In this document: positions 6,967-16,211 of the stretch, one piece after another | Position numbering within the stretch: the first letter of the stretch is position 1 | Layout of the letters: each line of letters begins with the position of its first letter | Assembly (NCBI RefSeq): GCF_000373745.1 | Contig: NZ_KB892299.1 | Coordinates: forward strand, 1 to 35,747 | Reading direction: 5' to 3' | DNA from: Oligella ureolytica DSM 18253 | GTDB taxonomy: Bacteria; Pseudomonadota; Gammaproteobacteria; Burkholderiales; Burkholderiaceae_B | Length of the DNA stretch: 35,747 bases | Translations under genes and position numbers: made by a program | The notes under the pieces: generated by a model | Database searches by the model: none | What the model saw: the letters and a program-made list of their open reading frames with translations, nothing else | What the model was told of the DNA's origin: nothing

Positions 6967-8430
6967 ATGAACGAACAAATTTTAATCAACGTCACTCCCT
7001 TTGAAACTCGTGTGGCGATTGTCGAACAAGGCACAGTACAGGAAATCCAGCTTGAGCGGAGCAACCAACGGGGCAATGTCGGTAATATTTACTTAGGTAA
7101 GGTATCGCGTGTCCTACCGGGTATGCAAAGTGCTTTTATTGATATTGGCTTAGAGCGCGCGGCTTTTATTCACTTAGCTGATTTAAGAGAAAATCGCGTC
7201 AGTCGTCAAAACGATAACGTACAGGTACAAATCGAAAAGGTGTTATTTGAAGGACAAACGCTATTAGTACAGGTGATAAAGGACGCCGTCGGCACCAAAG
7301 GCGCCCGCGTTTCCAACCAAATCAGCATTGCCGGTCGTTCTTTAGTGTATTTGCCACACGAGCCACACATTGGTATTTCTCAAAAAATTGACTCTGAAGA
7401 GGAGCGCGAAAAGCTAAAACAACGCGTGCAAAACTTAATGTCCCCTGATGAAAAAGGTGGCTATATTATTAGAACGCAAGCTGGTTGGTCGACTGATGAA
7501 GAGCTCAAAAACGACCAAGAGTACCTCAGTCTACGTTGGCAAAAAATTATTGATGGTATGAAAAGGCACGGTGCCCCCGCTATGCTTTATGAAGACTTAA
7601 CTTTAGCACAACGTGTGTTACGTGATTTTGCCAATGAAAACACACTGAGCATTGAAATTGATTCACGTACCGTTACCCAAAGCCTTAAGCAATGGGCCGA
7701 AATCTATACACCGGCAGTCGCAGACAAAATCAATCACTACACCGGTCCTCGTGCTTTGTTTGATCTGGCAAATGTCGAAGAAGAAATTCAAGCCGCCCTA
7801 TCGCGACGCGTCGAATTAAAATCTGGGGGTTATTTAATTTTTGATCACAATGAAGCGTTGACCAGCATTGATGTCAATACCGGTGGCTATGTCGGATATC
7901 GAAACTTTAACGACACCATTTTTAAAACCAACTTAGAAGCAAGCTTAGCCATTGCTAGGCAATTGCGTCTACGTAACACGGGTGGCATTATTATTATTGA
8001 CTTTATCGATATGGACAATGCCGAACACCAAGAAGCCGTACTAGACGAGTTAACAAAAGCCTTGGCTCGTGACCGTACTCATACCACGGTCAATGGTTTT
8101 TCCAGTTTAGGTTTAGTTGAGATGACGCGTAAACGCACACGTGACTCACTCCACCACCTACTCTGTGAACCCTGCCCCACTTGTCAAACCAGAGGTAATA
8201 TATTAACCGCTCGTACGGTGTGCTATAACATCATGCGTGAGATTTTGCGTGAGGCGAAGCAGTTTAATCCAAAGGAGTTTAGATTAATTGTCTCCCCACA
8301 TGTGATTGATTTGCTGCTTGATGAGGAAAGTGCTTTTTTAGCTATGCTGGATGAGTTTATTGGTAAACCAATTAGCTTGGAAGTTGATAATAACTATTCA
8401 CAGGAAATGTACGATATTATCTTGATCTGA
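6967..8430 (+). CDS. rng: Ribonuclease G
   Basis: A 487-residue RNase E/G-family endonuclease that trims the 16S rRNA 5' end and cuts some mRNAs. In order: an S1 RNA-binding domain (about 36-125), the 5'-sensor/RNase H-like region, the DNase I-like catalytic domain with the metal-binding aspartates D302 (SIDVNTGG) and D345 (IIIIDFIDM), and the zinc-link CPTC (403-406). It ends where RNase G does and lacks the long degradosome scaffold of RNase E. No good Shine-Dalgarno precedes the ATG, and a TATATT lies at 6955-6960, only 7 nt away, so initiation may be unusual. An rrn leader, whose pre-16S is its known substrate, begins the window. Confidence 0.93.
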   Translation: MNEQILINVTPFETRVAIVEQGTVQEIQLERSNQRGNVGNIYLGKVSRVLPGMQSAFIDIGLERAAFIHLADLRENRVSRQNDNVQVQIEKVLFEGQTLLVQVIKDAVGTKGARVSNQISIAGRSLVYLPHEPHIGISQKIDSEEEREKLKQRVQNLMSPDEKGGYIIRTQAGWSTDEELKNDQEYLSLRWQKIIDGMKRHGAPAMLYEDLTLAQRVLRDFANENTLSIEIDSRTVTQSLKQWAEIYTPAVADKINHYTGPRALFDLANVEEEIQAALSRRVELKSGGYLIFDHNEALTSIDVNTGGYVGYRNFNDTIFKTNLEASLAIARQLRLRNTGGIIIIDFIDMDNAEHQEAVLDELTKALARDRTHTTVNGFSSLGLVEMTRKRTRDSLHHLLCEPCPTCQTRGNILTARTVCYNIMREILREAKQFNPKEFRLIVSPHVIDLLLDEESAFLAMLDEFIGKPISLEVDNNYSQEMYDIILI

Positions 8431-8440
8431 TTTAAATGTT

Positions 8441-8472
8441 CAAAGGTGCCGTTTAAACACAAGGCACCTTTG
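8441..8472. terminator. Hairpin between converging rng and unknown gene
   Basis: CAAAGGTGCC (8441-8450) and GGCACCTTTG (8463-8472) form a perfect 10-bp stem with a 12-nt loop between two converging stops. No clear U tract follows on either strand, so it may be a weak terminator or a 3' end stabiliser. Confidence 0.5.
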
Positions 8473-8497
8473 ATGTTGTCCGGCACTACAAAGCAAA

Positions 8498-8860
8498 TTA
8501 GCTGTGACCGGGTTGTACACGAGACTGCATCTCAATGATCTTTTCTTCTAGCTGAGGAGAGGTTTCTAAAGCAATGAGCGCGCTATTTGAGTCATCGCGC
8601 TTTTCAATGCTGAGGTTAATATATTGCCCATCAAACACCTCCGGATCAGCACCGATTTCTACATAGCGGCTAAGTAATCGATCAACAGATGCTTGTGCTT
8701 GCATAACGTATTGCTCAAGATTTTCTTCGTTAGCATCCTGAAAAGCATTTTCAATGGTTTTTGATAAATCCCAGGTAAAAAACATCAGTGCATTAGGGCC
8801 TTTGACCTCCGGATGCTCATAGCCCCAATTCTCAATGGTGTGGTTCTTGGCAGTAGTCAT
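8498..8860 (-). CDS. Unknown acidic cytoplasmic protein
   Basis: I do not recognise this 120-residue protein. It has no signal peptide or membrane helix. It is acidic and polar, with an amphipathic stretch (about 31-70, DLSKTIENAF to SRYVEIG) and a C-terminal charged helix (LEEKIIEMQSRV). The start at 8860 (MTTAKNH) is preferred over a start 33 nt upstream because CGGAG lies 7 nt ahead of it. It follows msbA on the same strand after about 110 bp. Its composition resembles a native protein of this chromosome. Function unknown; I would treat it as a conserved hypothetical. Confidence 0.72.
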   Translation of the reverse strand: MTTAKNHTIENWGYEHPEVKGPNALMFFTWDLSKTIENAFQDANEENLEQYVMQAQASVDRLLSRYVEIGADPEVFDGQYINLSIEKRDDSNSALIALETSPQLEEKIIEMQSRVQPGHS

Positions 8861-8971
8861 AGTTATTCTCCGAAAAAAATTACCCCGTATCACTTCATCA
8901 TACCGTGAAACTCAGGCGATGTCATTGGCTTACGGGGCTTTGAATTTGGTGCAATTGTTTAAAAAGGAAGA

Positions 8972-10744
8972 TTAATTCTCTTTAAACTGCATTTCGTAAA
9001 GAGATTGGTACAATCCGCTATTTTTCAAGAGTGCCTCGTGACTTCCATCTTCAATGATGACACCATCATCAAGCACTAAAATTCTATCGGCATTTTTAAC
9101 CGTCGATAAGCGATGAGCAATCACAAAGGTCGTGCGCCCTTTCATCAAGCGCTCTAGGGAGTCTTGAACAAGCTTCTCGGACTCATTATCCAGTGCAGAA
9201 GTTGCTTCATCTAAGATCAAAATCGGGGCATTTTTAAGAAGTGCCCGAGCAATGGCTAGGCGTTGACGCTGCCCTCCGGATAACCACGAACCGCTCTCAC
9301 CAATCTGCGTGTTGATACCCTCAGGTAGACTTTGCACAAACCCCCATAAATTGGAGGCTTCAAGTACCGCACGAAGCTCCTCATCATCGGCGTCTTGATT
9401 TGAACCATAACGGATATTGTCTGCAATGGATCCCTCAAAAAGCACAACATGCTGACTGACGAGGGATAAGTTACGACGCAGACTGGCTAATGTGAAGTCA
9501 TTGATCGGCGTGCCGTCTAAAGTGATTTGTCCACTGGTGGGTTCAACAAAACGTGGCAGCATATTCACCAAGGTCGTTTTGCCACTACCTGAGCGTCCGA
9601 CTAAAGCCACCGTTTGACCTGCCTCCACTGTAAATGATAGGTTTTTGAGTACTTGCTCACTGCTCTCATTGAATCGGAAGTCAATCTCTTGAAAATCAAT
9701 CACTGAATTTTCTTTGACTTGGCAAATCTTGGTGCCCTGATCCTTTTCTTTTTCTGTATCAATTAACTTAAAGACACTCTCAGCAGCCGCCATCATTTTT
9801 TGAGACTTACTGGCAAGTTTAGTTAAACGTCGTACCGGATCAAAAATCTGACCAAGTGCCGTAATAAATGCCACAAACTCACCGGGCGTCAGGCCACGCT
9901 CAGCTTGATATAACGCCACACTGCACACTGCTGCTACAGCAAAGGAAATGACCCATTGAGTCAAGGGGGACATAACGGCATCAGCCACTGACGCTCGCAT
10001 CGCATAAGCTCGCAAGCCTTTGTTCACGCTAGTGAAACGGCTGCTCTCGCGCTCATAGCCGTCAAACAGCTTGACCACTCGCTGCGCATCAATACCCTCT
10101 CTTACCGTCGCGGTCAGGCTAGCATTCATATCTAAGGTCCGACGATTAATTGTCCGTAAACGCTTAGAAAAATAACTCCCTACAAGCACTGAAAAAGGAA
10201 AAATCAGCATGATGATCAGCGTAAGTTGCCATGATAAATAAAGCAACAAACCGACTAAGGCAATCACGACAAAGACTTCGCGGACTAAATTCGTGACAAT
10301 TTCTGCTGCTAATTGCGTGACATTACCGGCATCTACTGTGAATCGATTAAGTAAACGCCCGCTATCACCCTTTTGAAACTCTGTGTCCGGCATATACAAA
10401 AGACTTTGAAACATCTCAGCACGGACACCGAATAAGACCTTATTGGAAACCCAGGCCATGAGGTACTCACCGCAGAAGTTAAAAACTCCACGAATCAACA
10501 TCAAGCCAATAATTGACAACGGCATAAGCCAGATATAATCAGGTCGACTACCGGCAAATCCCTCATCCAGTAATGGCTTCATCAAATACGCCAACGCGGG
10601 TTGAGTAGCTGAGCCGATCATCGTGCAGATCACAGAAACAGCTAAAAACTTCCAAAAGGTTCCTACGCGCTCAAAAATTCGGCGCCACAACTGTCGTCGA
10701 ACAGCCTTTTGCTCTTCCTTACTTAGTTTTTCAATATCGCTCAA
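8972..10744 (-). CDS. msbA: Lipid A export ABC transporter MsbA
   Basis: A 590-residue half-transporter that flips lipid A-core or related lipids across the inner membrane. The N-terminal half (about 30-310) is a six-helix ABC transmembrane domain. The C-terminal ATPase has Walker A GRSGSGKTT (383-391), Q-loop Q431, signature LSGGQ (488-492), Walker B ILILD with E513, and the H-loop H544. The start codon is TTG at 10744: no in-frame ATG occurs until residue 42, and AAGGTGA sits at a suitable distance ahead. It is divergent from a GT9 glycosyltransferase, which fits lipopolysaccharide biogenesis. A general multidrug half-transporter is the alternative; the length and lipid-flippase-like layout favour MsbA. 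Confidence 0.88.
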   Translation of the reverse strand: MSDIEKLSKEEQKAVRRQLWRRIFERVGTFWKFLAVSVICTMIGSATQPALAYLMKPLLDEGFAGSRPDYIWLMPLSIIGLMLIRGVFNFCGEYLMAWVSNKVLFGVRAEMFQSLLYMPDTEFQKGDSGRLLNRFTVDAGNVTQLAAEIVTNLVREVFVVIALVGLLLYLSWQLTLIIMLIFPFSVLVGSYFSKRLRTINRRTLDMNASLTATVREGIDAQRVVKLFDGYERESSRFTSVNKGLRAYAMRASVADAVMSPLTQWVISFAVAAVCSVALYQAERGLTPGEFVAFITALGQIFDPVRRLTKLASKSQKMMAAAESVFKLIDTEKEKDQGTKICQVKENSVIDFQEIDFRFNESSEQVLKNLSFTVEAGQTVALVGRSGSGKTTLVNMLPRFVEPTSGQITLDGTPINDFTLASLRRNLSLVSQHVVLFEGSIADNIRYGSNQDADDEELRAVLEASNLWGFVQSLPEGINTQIGESGSWLSGGQRQRLAIARALLKNAPILILDEATSALDNESEKLVQDSLERLMKGRTTFVIAHRLSTVKNADRILVLDDGVIIEDGSHEALLKNSGLYQSLYEMQFKEN

Positions 10745-10842
10745 GTCACATCACCTTATTATTAATAATTAACCGTGATTTTAACGGCTGGGGCAAAAAA
10801 AGTGTAAAGTTTCATTAGTTGCTTAATCACCGCATATTTCTT

Positions 10843-11826
10843 ATGAAAAAAATATCAAGAATTTTTATTCGTTTACCAAATTGGGTAGGCGATGTTTGTA
10901 TGAGCCTTGCGTCACTCAATGCCGTTATTAATACGGGGGCCAAGGTTGTTATCTGTGCTAAGCCTTGGGCTGAAAATTTACTGGCTGCCTATACCAAAAA
11001 ATCTGATATTGAATTTTTAGCACTGAGTGGTCAATGGCGTGACGACGCTCAAAAAATCCGTGATTATCGCAAAAGCACCCCTGTACCCCATAAAGAAGTT
11101 GCCTTGTCGATTCCCGATTCGCTAACCGCGGCATTAATGTTCAAATTTGCCGGTCTGCCATGTGCCGGCTACAAAGATGATGGTCGCTCCCTGCTACTAC
11201 GATGGCCGGTCACTAAAATCAAACCCAGACCACACAACGTGATTTCTTGGCATCATCTTACGCGAATTGCATTGGGTTATTGGGGTTTTAGCTGCTCTGC
11301 TCAACCAAATCAACGTATTTTACTACCCTTTACCGACGAGCATATCGCTGAAAAAAATGTCTACATGTCGCAACATGAGTTAAAAAGCAATGGTTTTATT
11401 GTAATCGCGCCGACCGCGGGCGGACTACATCATGGAAAAAGTAAAGTTTGGCCGGATTATGAAAAATTGACGCAAGCGTTTCAGCGCCTAGGCCATCGAG
11501 TGATTATGTGCCCACCCCCCAATGAAATTAACCAAGCCAGAAACAATGCAATGTCAGCAGAACTTCTTCCGCCACTGGCCTTAGGACCATTTACTGCATT
11601 ACTCAACGAAGCCGCGCTCGTTATCTGTAATGACTCAGGCGTATCGCATCTCAGCGCAGCGGCTACGGCTAAACAAATCACCTTGATTGGCGTGAGTGAA
11701 ATTGAGCACACCGGACCTTGGTCCACTAGCGCATTAACGCTCGGAGAAATAGGCCGTTGGTCGACGCTGGATGAAGTCTTGTCAACTGCTGAAGGCATCC
11801 TTCAGCACAAGGCAAGACCTAACTAA
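10843..11826 (+). CDS. Glycosyltransferase family 9, heptosyltransferase-like
   Basis: The product looks like a lipopolysaccharide core heptosyltransferase (WaaF/RfaF-type, GT-B fold). The N terminus reads FIRLPNWVGDVCMSLASLNAV, close to the LPNWIGD motif of the family. A second-half block, VIAPTAGGLHHGKSKVWPDYEKLTQAF, and CNDSGVSHLSAAA mark the nucleotide-sugar binding half. From the ATG at 10843 it is 327 residues; an ATG 24 nt upstream is possible but adds residues outside the family start. It is divergent from msbA, fitting an envelope role. The exact acceptor sugar cannot be told. Its stop codon overlaps that of the converging gene. Confidence 0.85.
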   Translation: MKKISRIFIRLPNWVGDVCMSLASLNAVINTGAKVVICAKPWAENLLAAYTKKSDIEFLALSGQWRDDAQKIRDYRKSTPVPHKEVALSIPDSLTAALMFKFAGLPCAGYKDDGRSLLLRWPVTKIKPRPHNVISWHHLTRIALGYWGFSCSAQPNQRILLPFTDEHIAEKNVYMSQHELKSNGFIVIAPTAGGLHHGKSKVWPDYEKLTQAFQRLGHRVIMCPPPNEINQARNNAMSAELLPPLALGPFTALLNEAALVICNDSGVSHLSAAATAKQITLIGVSEIEHTGPWSTSALTLGEIGRWSTLDEVLSTAEGILQHKARPN

Positions 11827-12608
11827 ATCCACCCTCTCAATTGATATACCCAATAACCCAAATATTCTTTGATGATTGAGCGACTGGCAGATAAGGCGCG
11901 CATATTTGGCAAATAAGGATTAAAGTCCAGCTGATTGGACGGCATTTGGATCTGTGGTGGGTTTTGCGCAGCATAGGCTTTAATACCTAAGCTCTTGAAT
12001 ACGCCCATGGCACGCGGCATGTGCAACGCTGAGGTCACCACTAATACTGAGTCAACACCCTGTTCTTCCATCTTACGCTTGGTATAGAGAGCATTTTCTC
12101 TTGTTGTTTGGCTACTGTCCTCACGAACTATCGCCTCAGCCGGTACGCCTAGGCTTAACAGACTGGACTCCATACCTCGTGCCTCACTCACTGTGCCTGC
12201 ATTTGCCCCACCTGAGACGATAATTAAAGGGGCTTTGCCTGCCGCATACAAGGCTTCAGCCGTATCTAAACGGCGATGAGTCAAATCTCTACCCACATCA
12301 TCTTGGAACCAATTTAGTCTATTGGACGCGGTATTGCCACCTAGAACGACAATCGCATCGGCGTGGGGCACTTCTTCAACACTCGCAATCGCATATTGCT
12401 CTTCCAAAAATGACCCTACTTTAATCGACGTAATCGGTAATGACCAAAGCCCCAGCCAAACGACGGCAATCACTATGAAAACCATAGCTAAACGCCTCAA
12501 ACGAATTAAAAAAAACACAACGCCCAGCACAAATAAAAACAGGGCTAAATTCTGCGGAACAATCAGTGAAACGAGATAGCTACTAAAAAAATGGGTAAAT
12601 TCTGCCAT
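11823..12608 (-). CDS. ElyC/YdcF-family (DUF218) inner-membrane protein
   Basis: A 261-residue protein with two N-terminal membrane helices (about 17-36 and 39-58) and a DUF218 domain of about 170 residues, whose marks are ADAIVVLGGNTASNR, LIIVSGGA, TTRENA and VTSALHMPRAMGVFKSLG. In Escherichia coli the relative ElyC (YcbC) affects envelope integrity and lipid-carrier metabolism, so an envelope role is likely but the chemistry is unproven. Its TAG stop and the TAA stop of the converging glycosyltransferase overlap, leaving no room for a terminator. dnaE ends about 40 bp upstream of its start on the same strand. Confidence 0.85.
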   Translation of the reverse strand: MAEFTHFFSSYLVSLIVPQNLALFLFVLGVVFFLIRLRRLAMVFIVIAVVWLGLWSLPITSIKVGSFLEEQYAIASVEEVPHADAIVVLGGNTASNRLNWFQDDVGRDLTHRRLDTAEALYAAGKAPLIIVSGGANAGTVSEARGMESSLLSLGVPAEAIVREDSSQTTRENALYTKRKMEEQGVDSVLVVTSALHMPRAMGVFKSLGIKAYAAQNPPQIQMPSNQLDFNPYLPNMRALSASRSIIKEYLGYWVYQLRGWI

Positions 12609-12647
12609 ATCCTGGGGCTTGTTTATTTTTAATAGGTAATAAATTAA

Positions 12648-15600
12648 CTAATAATTTACTTCAAAGCTAGCAATTTCTGCGCGGGCAGCCAATCCCTCCA
12701 AAAATTGTGGGTTTAGCCGCACACGCCACTCTTCTCCTAACTGTATTTCACAAGAAATATGCGTCGTAGGATGATATAAAAACCTAACCGCCACACCATG
12801 AAAACCATTTTCGGGCTCAGCACGGTATGGATTCATCAATACATGCAATTGCTTGGCAGGAATCGGCTCTGTTAATACCACGCTTAAATCCTTGGCCACC
12901 GACTCACGAGCAGACTGTAAATTATAAAATGCATTGGCATTAATACGAAGGGTGTTGTTGAACTTACTGCGTGAAACTCGTGCTTCAACCAGCAATAAAT
13001 CATCCACATTGAAAAGATGACGACAACTTTCATATAAATGCGAATCACAAGTCACTTCAATTTGCGCACTGCCATCATCAATTAATAAGAAATACAGTCT
13101 GTCATCTTTATCTTTTAGTTGAAATGCTCTGGTAGCGATCAATACCCCGGCAACCCATTGCGTACTCCGTGATTCTTTTAGATTGGCTAATGGCGCCGGT
13201 GCAAAACGTCTGACCTCATCGCGCCATACGTCAAACAAATGATGACTAAAATAAAATCCCAAGGCCTTTTTTTCTTCAATCAACATGTCATAAAGCGTCC
13301 AAGGCTTAATGCTCTGAATCTCGTGAGCGACGATATCACCTGAGTCATCGCCAAATAGCGATACTTGATTTGCGTTACGATCATTTTGTTCGGCCGCATC
13401 AATGGCCATGGGCAGACTTTCTAATAAGGCACGGCGATTGGTTTCAATGCTATCAAAGGCACCGGCTCTAATTAATGCTTCCATCGCCCGTTTGTTGACG
13501 GTATGGCGATCAATGCGGGAACAAAAATCATACAAATCCACAAAAGGACCATCGCTATTGCGTGCTGCTAAGATATTTTCAATCGCACTCTCACCGACTC
13601 CCTTGACTCCGCCCATACCAAAACGGATAGTTCGAATACTGCCTTTTTCTTCAAGGTGCTTATCAGGCACCGGTTCAAAGCGATATTGAGAATGATTAAT
13701 ATCGACCGGTAAAACAGTCAAACCATTGTCTAAAGAGTCACGCCAGAATATCTGAATCTTATCCGTATCATCCATGTCCGAGGATAAGGTAGCGGCCATA
13801 AATTCTGCCGGATAATACTTCTTAAGCCAAGCGGTTTGATAGGAAATTAAGGCATAAGCAGCCGAGTGCGATTTGTTAAAACCGTAACCGGCGAACTTCT
13901 CCATCAAGTCGAAGAGGTTCTTAGCCATCTCGCCATCATAACCCTTTTTGATGGCACCGGCTTCAAAGAGCTTGCGATGCTCCGCCATTTCTTCGGGTTT
14001 TTTCTTACCCATCGCGCGGCGTAACAGGTCCGCACCACCCAAACTGTATCCCCCGATAATTTGGGAGATTAACATCACCTGCTCTTGGTAAACAATCACC
14101 CCGTAGGTACTGTCAAGGGTGCTGGTCAGATCCTCATGAAAGTAGTCAACCTCTGCTCGTCCGTGCTTACGATTGACGAAATCATCTACCATTCCGGAGT
14201 CAAGAGGACCCGGACGGAATAAGGCTAAAACCGCAATGACGTCCTCAAAAGTCGAAGGTAGCAGCTTACGTAAGAGCTCCTTCATGCCTCGGGACTCTAG
14301 CTGGAACACGGCGGTTGTATTACCCTCGGACAATAAATCATACGTCGCCTTGTCGTCTAAGGGCACCGCCATAATATCAAAGGCTTCCTGACCTTGATTA
14401 AAGCGCTGGACATAGCGTACGGCCCAATCAAGAATTGTCAGGTTACGTAGGCCTAAGAAGTCAAACTTAACCAGACCTGCCGCCTCGACATCATCCTTAT
14501 CATACTGAGATACAACGCTACCACTATGTCCGGGTTGACAATATAAAGGACAAAAGTCGGTTAACTTACCCGGAGCAATTAAAACGCCCCCGGCGTGCAT
14601 ACCTACGTTACGGACTAAGCCCTCTAACGGTAATGAGCTATCGACGATCGATCGAACCTCTTCATCATCATCGTAACGACGCTTAAACTCAGGTTCGCCC
14701 TCCATGGCATCACTAAGACTCCAAGGCTTTGCCGGATTGAAGGGAATCAATTTAGATAGACCGTCGCACAATGAGTACGGCATTTCTAACACGCGACCGA
14801 CGTCACGCACGACAGCCTTTGCACCTAAGGTGCCGAAGGTAGCAATCTGACTGACCGCTGCACGACCGTATTTCTCCTTGACGTACTCAATAACTTTCTC
14901 ACGCTTATCCTGACAAAAATCAATGTCAAAGTCAGGCATGGAAACACGCTCGGGATTTAGGAATCGCTCAAATAGTAAGTCATAGCGAATCGGATCCAGA
15001 TCGGTAATACCTAAAGAATAAGCAACTAATGAACCAGCGCCGGAACCGCGACCGGGACCCACGGGTACACCATTGGACTTCCCCCAGTTAATAAAATCCT
15101 GAACGATGAGAAAGTAACCTGGGAAACCCATATCAATAATAATTTTACACTCAAGATCCAAACGCTCGCGATATACGGGATCTTGCTTAGCACGCTCCTC
15201 CGGATCCGGATAAAGAAACTCTAACCGCCCATCTAAGCCCTTGTGTGACAGCTCAATTAAATATTCACCCAGCGTCATCCCCTCCGGGGTTTCAAAGTCC
15301 GGTAAATTAGGCGTACCTAATTCAATGGTTAAATTACAGCGCTTAGCAATCTCTACGGCGTTAATCGTCGCTGAAGGGATATCGCTGAATTTTTTCAGCA
15401 TCTCTTCGGAGCTTAAGTAATATTGCTGAGGATTAAAACGCTTAGGACGATGTTGATTTGCCAGTACTTCACCATGGGCAATACAGACACGCACCTCATG
15501 AATATCAAAGTCATCAGGGGTTAAAAACTGCACGGGGTGTGTAGCGACGACCGGTAGCCCTGTTTGTTGGGCGACTTTAAGGGCTTCTTGAACATAACGC

Positions 15601-16190
15601 TCATCGCCATCAAAACCTGCCCGCTGTAATTCAATATAAAATCGATTAGGGAAATACTTAGCCCAACGTTCGGCAATTCTCACCGCCTGCTCGAAGCGTC
15701 CGACCTCCAGCGCTTGACCAATATCACCCTGACGGGCACCTGACAACAGAATCAGGCCATCCGTATCTTCAGGCTTTTCTAACCACGCCGGCTTCAACTG
15801 ACCGCGATCGATTTGGGCATTATCAATCCACGACTTAGAGATAAGCTCACACAGTTGCAAATAGCCATTGTGATTGCGAGCAATTAAGAGGCAACGAAAA
15901 GGCTTTTTCTCATCATCCGGATTATCAATCCAGAAATCACACGCTGCAATTGGCTTAATACCGGCTCCACGCGCTGCTCGATAAAACTTAATGTAGCCAA
16001 ATAAATTACCTAAATCCGACAGAGCCAACGCCGGTTGATTAAATTGCTTCGCTTGCTTAATCAATTCCCCTATTCGAATCGTACCGTCGACGACTGAATA
16101 CTCTGAATGGGTTCTAAGATGCACAAAGGCCGGGGTGGATTGAACTTCAGCCGCGCTGCTATCTGCAGCGGCAAGCATGGTATCGGACAT
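12648..16190 (-). CDS. dnaE: DNA polymerase III subunit alpha
   Basis: The 1180-residue catalytic subunit of the replicative polymerase. Order of parts: PHP domain (about 20-290) with HLRTHSEYSVVDG; palm with GPGRGSGAGSLVAY (about 377-390) and the catalytic PDFDIDF block (419-425, D422 and D424); fingers with RRAMGKKKPEEM and the HSAAYALISYQTAWLKKYYPAEF motif; helix-hairpin-helix; internal clamp-binding motif QVSLF (942-946); OB fold and tail. The PHP metal site is degenerate (ALSDLGNLFG, histidine replaced by leucine), as in polymerases that rely on a separate epsilon proofreader. It starts 21 bp after the hrpA stop, suggesting co-transcription. Confidence 0.97.
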   Translation of the reverse strand: MSDTMLAAADSSAAEVQSTPAFVHLRTHSEYSVVDGTIRIGELIKQAKQFNQPALALSDLGNLFGYIKFYRAARGAGIKPIAACDFWIDNPDDEKKPFRCLLIARNHNGYLQLCELISKSWIDNAQIDRGQLKPAWLEKPEDTDGLILLSGARQGDIGQALEVGRFEQAVRIAERWAKYFPNRFYIELQRAGFDGDERYVQEALKVAQQTGLPVVATHPVQFLTPDDFDIHEVRVCIAHGEVLANQHRPKRFNPQQYYLSSEEMLKKFSDIPSATINAVEIAKRCNLTIELGTPNLPDFETPEGMTLGEYLIELSHKGLDGRLEFLYPDPEERAKQDPVYRERLDLECKIIIDMGFPGYFLIVQDFINWGKSNGVPVGPGRGSGAGSLVAYSLGITDLDPIRYDLLFERFLNPERVSMPDFDIDFCQDKREKVIEYVKEKYGRAAVSQIATFGTLGAKAVVRDVGRVLEMPYSLCDGLSKLIPFNPAKPWSLSDAMEGEPEFKRRYDDDEEVRSIVDSSLPLEGLVRNVGMHAGGVLIAPGKLTDFCPLYCQPGHSGSVVSQYDKDDVEAAGLVKFDFLGLRNLTILDWAVRYVQRFNQGQEAFDIMAVPLDDKATYDLLSEGNTTAVFQLESRGMKELLRKLLPSTFEDVIAVLALFRPGPLDSGMVDDFVNRKHGRAEVDYFHEDLTSTLDSTYGVIVYQEQVMLISQIIGGYSLGGADLLRRAMGKKKPEEMAEHRKLFEAGAIKKGYDGEMAKNLFDLMEKFAGYGFNKSHSAAYALISYQTAWLKKYYPAEFMAATLSSDMDDTDKIQIFWRDSLDNGLTVLPVDINHSQYRFEPVPDKHLEEKGSIRTIRFGMGGVKGVGESAIENILAARNSDGPFVDLYDFCSRIDRHTVNKRAMEALIRAGAFDSIETNRRALLESLPMAIDAAEQNDRNANQVSLFGDDSGDIVAHEIQSIKPWTLYDMLIEEKKALGFYFSHHLFDVWRDEVRRFAPAPLANLKESRSTQWVAGVLIATRAFQLKDKDDRLYFLLIDDGSAQIEVTCDSHLYESCRHLFNVDDLLLVEARVSRSKFNNTLRINANAFYNLQSARESVAKDLSVVLTEPIPAKQLHVLMNPYRAEPENGFHGVAVRFLYHPTTHISCEIQLGEEWRVRLNPQFLEGLAARAEIASFEVNY

Positions 16191-16211
16191 AACTTACTCT
16201 CTAAAACTTCT

